A DNA stretch of 5,388 nucleotides, from contig JANWKK010000209.1 in the NCBI GenBank assembly GCA_025451425.1, positions 1 to 5,388 of the forward strand, in the 5' to 3' direction. Shown piece by piece: positions 1 through 5,388 of the stretch. The translations under genes and the position numbers were made by a program. Source of the DNA: Gemmatimonadaceae bacterium. Lineage in GTDB: Bacteria; Gemmatimonadota; Gemmatimonadetes; Gemmatimonadales; Gemmatimonadaceae. A model generated the notes under the pieces. It saw nothing but the letters and a program-made list of their open reading frames with translations. It was not told the origin of the DNA and did no database searches. The first letter of the stretch is position 1. Each line of letters begins with the position of its first letter.

Positions 1-539
1 CGAATGAAGCGCACGCCAGGCGCGTCGCGCAGGACATCACTCAACCGAGAAGCGTGGCGTGCCTCGATATCGTCGCGAGTGAAGAACGTGCCGCCAATTC
101 CCTTCGCGCGGCGGCGATAGAAGTCCTCGATCCAAAGCAGGTGTCGCTTGGTCTGGTCGTTGATCTCGACGCCGGGCAGATCGAGCGCTCGCGCGACCAA
201 AACGACGACCAGCGTGTCGTTCGCGTTAGGTTTCACGTCGACCTGCACGCTCTGCGGTACGAACCCGAGGCGTCGCACGGAGACCTCGGCCTGGCCGGCG
301 TCCACGCGCGAAAGAACAAAGGCGCCCGCGTTGTCCGTCCGTGTGAGAAGATGCGCGGTCGGAATGCTCACGTCTGCTTCCGGAACCGGCGCGCCGGCCG
401 AGTCGCGTACGATACCTGTCAGCCTGCCCTTTTGAGCTTGAGCTGGCTTCGCCCCCGCCATTGCTACCGCGATAATCGCGCACCAGAGCATCGCGGCACG
501 GCTTCGCGGCACGGTGGCCCTCCTCGACGTCGTCTGCAT
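1..539 (-). CDS. Secreted carboxypeptidase-regulatory-like / TonB plug-like protein (partial, C-terminus off window)
   Basis: Seen: 179 residues before the window edge. Arginines near the N-terminus, a hydrophobic stretch (about residues 17-30) and an A-Q-A site suggest a signal peptide cleaved after residue 35. Residues 38-115 fit a CarboxypepD_reg-like beta-sandwich (GRLTGIVRDSAGAPVPEADV, then T.T...G.F.L..V..G.....VRRLGF). Residues 139-179 (FYRRRAKGIGG.FFTRDDIE, then SRLSDVLRDAPGV) resemble the start of a TonB-receptor plug. The ATG at 539 is preceded five bases upstream by GGGAG (plus 545-549), which fixes the start. Known: this arrangement occurs at the N-terminus of SusC-like TonB-dependent receptors and in shorter Gemmatimonadota proteins that seem to lack the barrel. 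Inferred: an outer-membrane or periplasmic protein. Whether a 22-strand barrel follows cannot be decided here. It is divergent from the outer-membrane gene at 738. Confidence 0.85.
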   Translation of the reverse strand, partial: MQTTSRRATVPRSRAAMLWCAIIAVAMAGAKPAQAQKGRLTGIVRDSAGAPVPEADVSIPTAHLLTRTDNAGAFVLSRVDAGQAEVSVRRLGFVPQSVQVDVKPNANDTLVVVLVARALDLPGVEINDQTKRHLLWIEDFYRRRAKGIGGTFFTRDDIEARHASRLSDVLRDAPGVRFI

Positions 540-578
540 AACGACTCCCGCGTGAGGCACGTGGAGTGTGGGCTGCAC

Positions 579-600
579 CAGTCTCGTCAGGTTGAGACTG
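579..600. repeat. Perfect 7-bp inverted repeat, possible operator or 5' leader hairpin
   Basis: The arms CAGTCTC (579-585) and GAGACTG (594-600) are perfect inverted copies separated by 8 bases. The centre lies about 50 bases upstream of the minus-strand start at 539 and overlaps the expected -10 position behind the TTGACA at 617-622. This would suit a dimeric regulator's operator, or a small hairpin in the leader RNA. No T-run follows on either strand, so it is not a terminator. Function is inferred from position only. Confidence 0.35.
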
Positions 601-616
601 AGGGCTGCGATGGCTT

Positions 617-622
617 TGTCAA
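617..622 (-). promoter_or_regulatory. Candidate -35 hexamer TTGACA for the minus-strand secreted protein gene
   Basis: Read on the minus strand, a perfect TTGACA lies 78 bases upstream of the ATG at 539. At the usual 16-18 base spacing the downstream hexamer falls in the inverted repeat at 579-600 and does not resemble TATAAT well (CAGTCT keeps only the second-position A and the final T). One perfect hexamer can occur by chance, so this is a weak candidate. Confidence 0.25.
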
Positions 623-737
623 GAATGAAACGGAAAGAAGCGACCCTGCTGGTTAGGGATGCCAAAACAACACCAGTTCAGTGGTTTGGCGCACGATCAT
701 TGCCTTGACGCTGCGACCTCAGCTTGGATCCTTGGAC

Positions 738-1403
738 ATGCCCTCCCGTGCGAACTGTGCCGTCGCAACCTTGCTACTCTTGCCGATGCTGCTCAGCCGA
801 ACCGCGAGCGCTCAGATGCCGGGAACGCCCCTGCTTCAGAATGCCTTCGCGAGCCCCGGGATTGCGGCGGCGTTCGACGTCGCATCGCTCGGCGGCGCGT
901 CCTCCTATTCCGCAGCCGGAGCATGGGCCCCGGGCTCAGCTCGATTTCAGCTCAGTGGCGGCATCGGCGCTCAGACACGTACAAGCTCGCCGACCCGAAC
1001 CGTCTACGGTGTTCGACTCAACGTCCCGATCCTGGGTCGATCGAGCAGCTTTGGAGCGAGTCTTTTCGCGGGCTACGGTGGTTTATCCGGCGGTGGGATA
1101 GATAGTTCGACGACTCGATCGCTTATCCCCGTCGGCGCTACCTTTGGCTACCGCGGCGCCATTGGAGGAAACCACGGGTTTTCCATATACGGCTCGCCCA
1201 TTTATGAGTCCGTGGGACGTGGCGGCGGGGCGGGTAACGCGAGCGTCTTTCGGGGGGCGGTCGGCCTCGATATCGGAATCACATCTTCAATCGGTGCGAC
1301 GCTCGGACTCGAGTTCGGATCAAATGAAAGTGCCGAGTCAGGTAAGCCATCGGGCACAGCGTTCGGTGCAGCATTGTCTTATGCGATCCGCGGAGGGCGG
1401 TAG
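738..1403 (+). CDS. Predicted small outer-membrane beta-barrel protein, hypothetical
   Basis: Seen: 221 residues from the ATG at 738. Residues 1-25 form a textbook signal peptide: R4, a leucine-rich core (10-19) and A-S-A before Q26. The mature part is rich in Gly, Ser and Ala. It shows about eight segments of alternating polar and hydrophobic residues: near 69-79, 88-98, 104-114, 129-138, 147-157, 169-180, 184-194 and 207-216. They are joined by short Gly/Ser turns, consistent with an eight-stranded barrel. Inferred: exported and inserted in the outer membrane; no enzymatic motif is visible. The frame stays open upstream to a GTG at 681, but that start would bury the signal peptide behind 19 extra residues. 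The ribosome site is weak for both (GGA at 727-729 for the ATG). No named family is recognised with certainty. The response regulator gene follows after 76 bases on the same strand. Confidence 0.75.
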   Translation: MPSRANCAVATLLLLPMLLSRTASAQMPGTPLLQNAFASPGIAAAFDVASLGGASSYSAAGAWAPGSARFQLSGGIGAQTRTSSPTRTVYGVRLNVPILGRSSSFGASLFAGYGGLSGGGIDSSTTRSLIPVGATFGYRGAIGGNHGFSIYGSPIYESVGRGGGAGNASVFRGAVGLDIGITSSIGATLGLEFGSNESAESGKPSGTAFGAALSYAIRGGR

Positions 1404-1479
1404 ATGGCTTGCATCTTGCCCTCCACGCTGGCGTGCGGGCGCCTTGTCGCGCCACCCTAGCCCTCGAGCCGCGATCGAA
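1404..1479 (+). other. Short spacer between the outer-membrane protein and response regulator genes
   Basis: No coding signal, convincing promoter or terminator was recognised in these 76 bases. A small GC hairpin (GGCGC 1438-1442 with GCGCC 1449-1453) is present but has no T-run. Read-through from the outer-membrane gene into the signalling pair therefore remains possible. Confidence 0.4.
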
Positions 1480-1881
1480 ATGCGGGACACCGACTTGCCA
1501 CCGATACTTGTGGTGGACGATAATCACGATAACGCCGAGATCATTCGGCAGTATCTCGAGATTCGCGGATATCCGATAACGGTCGCGCATGATGGCGACG
1601 AGGCACTTGCGCTATTCGAAACGGTGAAGCCGGCGCTCGTGTTGCTCGACGTAATGATGCCTGGCCGGGACGGGTGGGAAGTGTGTCGCATCATGAAGCA
1701 GCATCCGACGCTCGGGAAGAGCGTTCGTATCGTGATGGTTACTGCGCTTGGGGAATGGGAGGACAAGCGCGAAGCGCTGCAACTAGGCGCGGACGACTAC
1801 GTCGAAAAGCCATTTGATCTGCCGACCCTTGCGACGACCGTGCAGCGGAACCTGGCAATGCGTAGTGCGATGGCGTCGTAA
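1480..1881 (+). CDS. Single-domain (CheY-like) response regulator
   Basis: Seen: 133 residues that are almost entirely one receiver domain. The acidic pair D13-D14 (ILVVDDN), phospho-acceptor D57 (LLDVMMPGRDGWEV), T88 (VMVTA) and K110 (ADDYVEKPFD) are all present, so it should be phosphorylated by a histidine kinase and bind Mg2+. No DNA-binding or enzymatic output domain follows the receiver, so it probably acts by contacting a protein partner in the cytoplasm. The frame is open far upstream, through the preceding gene. The ATG at 1480 was chosen because it places the first beta strand at residue 9, as usual; its ribosome site is weak. An ATG at 1381 would add 33 unconserved residues and overlap the preceding gene. 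The EAL gene starts 18 bases downstream, so the two are very likely co-transcribed. No cognate kinase lies in the window. Confidence 0.93.
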   Translation: MRDTDLPPILVVDDNHDNAEIIRQYLEIRGYPITVAHDGDEALALFETVKPALVLLDVMMPGRDGWEVCRIMKQHPTLGKSVRIVMVTALGEWEDKREALQLGADDYVEKPFDLPTLATTVQRNLAMRSAMAS

Positions 1882-1890
1882 CGTCACGGC

Positions 1891-1898
1891 AGAGGTGG
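1891..1898 (+). promoter_or_regulatory. Ribosome binding site of the EAL gene
   Basis: AGAGGTGG lies just before the ATG at 1900, inside the 18-base gap after the response regulator stop. Its AGAGG core ends four bases before the start codon, slightly close but purine-rich. It supports independent re-initiation on a bicistronic message and fixes the EAL start. Confidence 0.6.
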
Positions 1899-1899
1899 A

Positions 1900-3534
1900 A
1901 TGAGCGATTTCATCCTCCTCACCGACAGCGACGACCCGGCCATCACCGACGCCGTTGGGCAGCTGGAATCCTGGAGCGTGCAGCGCGTCGAGGCCTCGCA
2001 TCTGAGCGAAGCTATCGGCGGAGAGGGCGTGCGCGCGGTCCTGGTCGTCACGACCGATCCCACGTTGCTGCGGTTAGCGACGGAACGCGGTCACGCGACT
2101 GGCGTTCCAGTAATCATCGGTTGCGTCGACGAAACGGCTCGCCGTCGGGCAGTCGAACTGCGCGCTGACGAATGGTACCGCATCCCCGCCGCGCCGGAGG
2201 AGATCGCCGCGCGCATTCACTCCGCGGTGCATCGTGGCTCGGCAGCGGGAGTGGCAATGGCCGATCGCATCGAACGCGTCGAATACGAAGAGATGTTGCA
2301 CGACGCGATGACAGGTCTGCCGACGCTGCCGGTGATGATCGAGCGATCGCGGGCGCTCTTCAAGGAGCGCGGCGAGCTCGTTGTGCTTTATCTCAACTTC
2401 GTGCGCTATTCGAAAATCGAGGAGATCTACGGTTGGGAGAAGCTGGACGCAGTTTTGGAGACGACTTCCGCGGCGGTGCGTGAATTTCTCGACGACACGT
2501 CGTCGCCTGGCAATTCGCGGTTGATGGTGAGCTTCACGAATGACGACGATTTCATCTTCTTCCATGTACCAGCCGCGGGCGTTGCCGCAGCGACCGATAG
2601 CGAGATCACGGACATGGTCGCGCGGCTACAGCGGCATGTCGCGGGGCGCATCGAGGCACAACATGGCGACGACATCGCCGCGCTTTTTGACATCTATGTA
2701 GGGCGCTCGCACGTCTACTATAATCCCAAGATTCGTCTCGAGCGGCTTATCTACCGCGGTATTCGCGAGGCGGCCAAGGCGGCACGGAGCATCGAAGAGC
2801 GCGACCGCGCCCGTCGAGTGGCCGACCTGCGCGCCAGCCTGCGCGAGCGCGGCGTGTACATCGACTACCATCCGATCGTCGTCACCGAGACGCAGGAGAT
2901 CTACGGATACGAGGCGCTCGCACGCGGCGTGATGCGAAGCCTGCGCTCGCCGGAAGTGATGTTCGACGTCGCCGCCGAGGCCGATCTGGTGTGGGAGCTG
3001 AGCCGATTGTGCCGGAGCCGCGCGATTGAGGGGATGGACACGCACCTCCAACCAGGCGAGTTGCTCTTCCTGAACGTGGACCCGCACGATTTCAACGATC
3101 CCGCGTTCAATGAGAACGAAGTGAAGTCCCCCGAGCGCGTGGTCATCGAGATCACCGAGCGCACGGCGATCAAGGACTATCCGAAGTTTAGAGAACGCTT
3201 ACGGGCATTTCGCGAGAGAGGCTTCCGCTTCGCCGTCGACGACGCCGGCAGCGGCTACGCGGGTCTCGGCTCGATCGCCAATCTCGAGCCGAACTACATC
3301 AAGCTTGACATCTCGTTGATCAACGGGATCGATACGAACTTCATCAAACAGAACCTGGTTGAGACCATGGTGAAGTTCTCGAACGATCACGGTGCCAAAG
3401 TAATTGCGGAGGGCGTCGAACGCGCGGAGGAGTTCAAGGCGGTAAAGGAGCTCGGCGTGCATCTCGTACAGGGTTTCTTCCTGCACCGGCCGTCACACTC
3501 ACCGGTGGCGACGCTCGCGACCGTCCGTCGTTAA
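1900..3534 (+). CDS. EAL-domain c-di-GMP phosphodiesterase with degenerate receiver and GGDEF domains
   Basis: Seen: 544 residues, no signal peptide or membrane segment. Residues 4-112 have a receiver-like pattern, but the phosphorylation residues are gone: D9 is followed by S10, the acceptor position falls on V50/T51, the Thr is G74 and the Lys is I95. Residues 133-300 fit a GGDEF domain (DAMTGLP at 135-141), but its signature reads TNDDDF (213-218), so cyclase activity is unlikely. Residues 310-535 are an EAL domain with E338 (EAL), N392 (LNVDP), E417 (EITER), D447-D448 (DDAGSG, where DDFGTG is common), K468 (IKLD), E504 and E507 (EGVE) and Q524 (QGF). These match the metal-binding and catalytic set of active EAL enzymes. 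Inferred: hydrolyses cyclic di-GMP to pGpG in the cytosol, with the two front domains as regulators. It is co-oriented and tightly spaced with the response regulator at 1480, a plausible partner. Confidence 0.93.
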   Translation: MSDFILLTDSDDPAITDAVGQLESWSVQRVEASHLSEAIGGEGVRAVLVVTTDPTLLRLATERGHATGVPVIIGCVDETARRRAVELRADEWYRIPAAPEEIAARIHSAVHRGSAAGVAMADRIERVEYEEMLHDAMTGLPTLPVMIERSRALFKERGELVVLYLNFVRYSKIEEIYGWEKLDAVLETTSAAVREFLDDTSSPGNSRLMVSFTNDDDFIFFHVPAAGVAAATDSEITDMVARLQRHVAGRIEAQHGDDIAALFDIYVGRSHVYYNPKIRLERLIYRGIREAAKAARSIEERDRARRVADLRASLRERGVYIDYHPIVVTETQEIYGYEALARGVMRSLRSPEVMFDVAAEADLVWELSRLCRSRAIEGMDTHLQPGELLFLNVDPHDFNDPAFNENEVKSPERVVIEITERTAIKDYPKFRERLRAFRERGFRFAVDDAGSGYAGLGSIANLEPNYIKLDISLINGIDTNFIKQNLVETMVKFSNDHGAKVIAEGVERAEEFKAVKELGVHLVQGFFLHRPSHSPVATLATVRR

Positions 3535-4835
3535 GTCTTCGAAACTCGGTCGAGCAGCGACTCGACTACCCGCAAGGAGCGCTCGGCGGCGCCGAGGCCG
3601 TTGGAGACGAAGGCGCGAGCCCTGGCGCCGGCGGCAACACGTGCGGCTCGATCCTCGATCCAATGAGCCATCGCCTGCTCGAGCGATGCAAGATCCACAA
3701 CCGCGCGTGCGCTGCCATCCCTAACGAGTAAGAGAGCGTCGCGGCTCCCCTGGTATCGGGGACCGAAGAGCACCGGCGCGCCGAACGCGGCGGGCTCGAG
3801 CACGGAATGCAGTCCCGCGTCGTGAAAGCCGCCACCCACGAAGGCAAAATCCGCGAGCGCGTAGAGATCGCCGAGCACGCCCACGCGGTCGACGAGAATG
3901 ACATCGGTCGTCGTGCCACCGTCATCGAGCCGGTCGAGGCGATAGCTCTCGGCTGCGCTCCAGGCCTCGATCGACGCGAGATGCGCCGACGTCGGTTCAT
4001 GTGGCGCAATGATGAGCCTCGCCGTAGGAAACCGACGACGCACTCGCGCCATGGCGGGGAGTAGAACTTTTTCATCGGCTGGCCAGGTTGAGCCGGCGAC
4101 GAGTGTCGGCCGACTCGAACCGAGGCGCGTCAGCAGCGGCGAATTGCGGTCAACTCGTTGCGCGCGCTGCCACACCTGGTCGTACCGGGTGTCACCAGTC
4201 ACCGTGATCGCATTCCGTTGGACGCCGAGCTCGATGAGGCGAGCCGCGTCGGCGTCATCGACTGCGCCCACGCCGTCGAGCGCCATGTAGGCGTCGCGGA
4301 GGAGCGCGCTCGCAAGTCGTGAGCGGCGAGACGACCTTGGCGCGAGCGTCGCGCTCACAAGCCCGAGAGGGATTCCCCTCGCGTGCGCGATAGCGCTCAG
4401 CGTTGGCCAGACGTCGAGCTTTGCGTAGACGAGCGCCGTTGGCCGCAGTGCATCGAGCGTAGCGCGCATGTCTGCGGCGGAATCGAAGGGCAGGTAATCA
4501 TGAAAGTCGACGTCGAGCGAGCGGGCGAACGTTTCAGCGCTCGGGGAGAAGTGCGTGAAGGCGAGCTGCACTTCGGGATGACGCTGACGCATCACCTCGA
4601 GCACCGGCCGCGCCTGCAGCCCCTCGCCGACGGACGGCGCATGCATCCAAAGGAGTGGCCGCGAGGGGTCGCGATGCGCGGCTGCCCAGGCGCGGTACCG
4701 ATCGATAATACCGCTCCGCGCGCGCAGCGCGAGGAGGGCCTTTGCATCGCTCAACGGGAACAAGCTGGCGAGCGACGCGCCGAGTCGTGCGAGGCGCGCG
4801 CTGCCCTCGTATCCGAGCCGGAGGGCGTGGTGCAC
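3531..4835 (-). CDS. waaA: 3-deoxy-D-manno-octulosonic acid (Kdo) transferase
   Basis: Transfers Kdo from CMP-Kdo to the lipid A precursor at the inner membrane, the first step of LPS inner-core assembly. Seen: 434 residues, the usual length for the family. The N-terminal half has WMHAPSVGE (63-71), with E71 as the probable catalytic base. The linker region has GDTRYD (214-219), where GN.K.D or GSTRFD is typical. The C-terminal half has AGSTWPADE (247-255), LIIAPHEP (274-281), then GVLGDLYALADFAFVGGGF (319-337) and H.VLEPAAFG.PVLFGP (343-359), the nucleotide-sugar-binding core. At 138-144 it reads AKLDVWP rather than the ETE.WPN of proteobacterial enzymes. The first 45 residues look amphipathic and basic rather than a clear membrane anchor. 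The start is a GTG (4835-4833) without an obvious ribosome site. It lies 28 bases after the DsbA-like gene, probably in one operon, and its stop overlaps the convergent EAL gene. Confidence 0.93.
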   Translation of the reverse strand: MHHALRLGYEGSARLARLGASLASLFPLSDAKALLALRARSGIIDRYRAWAAAHRDPSRPLLWMHAPSVGEGLQARPVLEVMRQRHPEVQLAFTHFSPSAETFARSLDVDFHDYLPFDSAADMRATLDALRPTALVYAKLDVWPTLSAIAHARGIPLGLVSATLAPRSSRRSRLASALLRDAYMALDGVGAVDDADAARLIELGVQRNAITVTGDTRYDQVWQRAQRVDRNSPLLTRLGSSRPTLVAGSTWPADEKVLLPAMARVRRRFPTARLIIAPHEPTSAHLASIEAWSAAESYRLDRLDDGGTTTDVILVDRVGVLGDLYALADFAFVGGGFHDAGLHSVLEPAAFGAPVLFGPRYQGSRDALLLVRDGSARAVVDLASLEQAMAHWIEDRAARVAAGARARAFVSNGLGAAERSLRVVESLLDRVSKT

Positions 4836-4863
4836 GCCAATTCGCGTTAGGTGTTCGCGATCT

Positions 4864-5388
4864 TCAGTGTGATGCGCCCCGTTTTGCGAGCTGGGCTTCG
4901 ACCACCTGGCGGAAAACCGCGTAGGCCTCGAACCCCGCGAGCTGCTGATCGCCGACGAAGAACGTTGGCGTCGACTTTACACCGGCGGATTGGCTGCGCG
5001 AGTAATCGGCCTCGATCAGGGGCTGAGTAAGATGTCGCGTCACGCAGTCTCGCCACGCCGGCATCGCGATGCCGAGGTGCGCGGCCGTCGAGTCGAACGT
5101 CGGCATCGCGTCGGCCAGAGTTTCCCACTTCGCCTGCGACGTGAAGAGCGCATCGTGCATCGGCCAGAACTTGTTTTGCACGGAGGCGCACATCGCGGCC
5201 TCGGCAGCGGGCATCGCATTCTGATGCATTCGCAGCGGAAAGTTCAAATAAGCGAGCACGACCTTTCCAGACTCGACGTACTCGCGAACGAGCGGGTAGT
5301 ACGTCGAGTCGTGCCACATCTTGCAGTAGGGACACTGAAAGTCGCTCGCCTCGACGATCCACAAGACGTTCTGGCTTCGATTGCCGCG
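4864..5388 (-). CDS. DsbA-family thiol:disulfide oxidoreductase (partial, N-terminus off window)
   Basis: Seen: 174 residues up to the window edge, reading open through it. A TTG at 5364 could be taken for a start, but it sits only ten residues before the active site. The first thioredoxin strand (V-L-W-I-V-E) runs across it, so the true start lies beyond 5388. The redox motif is C19-P-Y-C22 in the context EASDFQCPYC, the usual DsbA/Thioredoxin_4 form. The cis-proline loop is GVKSTPTFFVG, with the proline at fragment residue 141. A helical insertion lies between them, with two further cysteines (C67 and C115) that may form a second disulfide, as in some DsbA/BdbD-like proteins. Known: such proteins catalyse disulfide exchange outside the cytoplasm. 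An export signal should lie in the missing part but cannot be seen. The gene precedes waaA by 28 bases on the same strand. Confidence 0.9.
   Translation of the reverse strand, partial: RGNRSQNVLWIVEASDFQCPYCKMWHDSTYYPLVREYVESGKVVLAYLNFPLRMHQNAMPAAEAAMCASVQNKFWPMHDALFTSQAKWETLADAMPTFDSTAAHLGIAMPAWRDCVTRHLTQPLIEADYSRSQSAGVKSTPTFFVGDQQLAGFEAYAVFRQVVEAQLAKRGASH

Noticed and set aside
54..656. A 200-residue open frame on the plus strand opposite the secreted plug-like gene
   Set aside because: Its translation is arginine-rich with no recognisable domain. The minus strand there has a signal peptide, a good ribosome site and recognisable domains, so this is an antisense shadow in high-GC DNA.
681..737. 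GTG at 681 as the start of the outer-membrane protein
   Set aside because: It has no ribosome site and would put 19 residues ahead of a complete signal peptide that begins at the ATG at 738.
1438..1453. GC hairpin GGCGC/GCGCC as a terminator after the outer-membrane gene
   Set aside because: The stem is only five base pairs and no T-run follows.
1381..1479. ATG at 1381 as the start of the response regulator
   Set aside because: It would overlap the preceding gene by 23 bases and add 33 Arg/Pro-rich residues not expected ahead of the first receiver strand. The ATG at 1480 fits the family length.
4847..5362. A 171-residue open frame on the minus strand overlapping the DsbA-like gene
   Set aside because: It is a shifted frame of the same stretch and lacks any domain. 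The other minus-strand frame carries CPYC and the cis-proline loop.
5362..5364. TTG at 5364 as the true start of the DsbA-like protein
   Set aside because: The frame stays open to the window edge, and the residues before TTG fit the first thioredoxin strand. Starting there would remove part of the fold and the export signal.
1..5388. CRISPR array, tRNA or rRNA, insertion sequence or phage-like genes
   Set aside because: No regularly spaced direct repeats, cloverleaf-like segments, transposase or integrase motifs, or terminal inverted repeats were seen on either strand by eye.

Overview
The window is a high-GC, gene-dense stretch of a diderm bacterial chromosome. The best guess for the host is Gemmatimonadota. 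This rests on three things: a short secreted protein joining a carboxypeptidase-regulatory-like domain to a TonB plug-like segment with the FYRRR...G.GG.FFTRDDIE pattern, a glycine-rich small outer-membrane protein of a type I associate with that phylum, and a Kdo transferase with a non-proteobacterial motif set. The phylum is an inference. The presence of an LPS-type outer membrane is well supported.

Layout. Positions 1-539 (minus strand) hold the N-terminal part of the secreted regulatory-like/plug protein, cut by the window edge. Positions 540-737 are a divergent intergenic region with a 7-bp-arm inverted repeat and a TTGACA hexamer facing the minus-strand gene. Positions 738-1403 (plus) encode a signal-peptide-bearing predicted small beta-barrel protein. 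Positions 1480-1881 (plus) encode a single-domain CheY-like response regulator with a full set of phosphorylation residues. It is followed after 18 bases by 1900-3534 (plus), a 544-residue protein with a degenerate receiver, a degenerate GGDEF domain and an EAL domain that keeps its catalytic residues. On the minus strand, 4864-5388 is a DsbA-family thioredoxin-fold oxidoreductase, cut at its N-terminus by the window edge. It is followed after 28 bases by waaA (3531-4835), the Kdo transferase of lipopolysaccharide inner-core synthesis.

How they work together. The response regulator and the EAL protein look like a two-gene operon. An active receiver without an output domain sits beside a phosphodiesterase whose own receiver has lost its phosphorylation site, so the pair may form a c-di-GMP-lowering signalling module; partnership is inferred from adjacency. 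The minus-strand pair and the flanking secreted proteins all concern the cell envelope. The plus-strand signalling operon and the minus-strand waaA operon converge so tightly that both stop codons lie in one TTAA palindrome. No RNA gene, CRISPR array, insertion sequence or clear Rho-independent terminator was seen, and no gene-free stretch exceeds 300 bases. Nothing amounts to a demonstrably new system; the signalling pair is the most interesting item.
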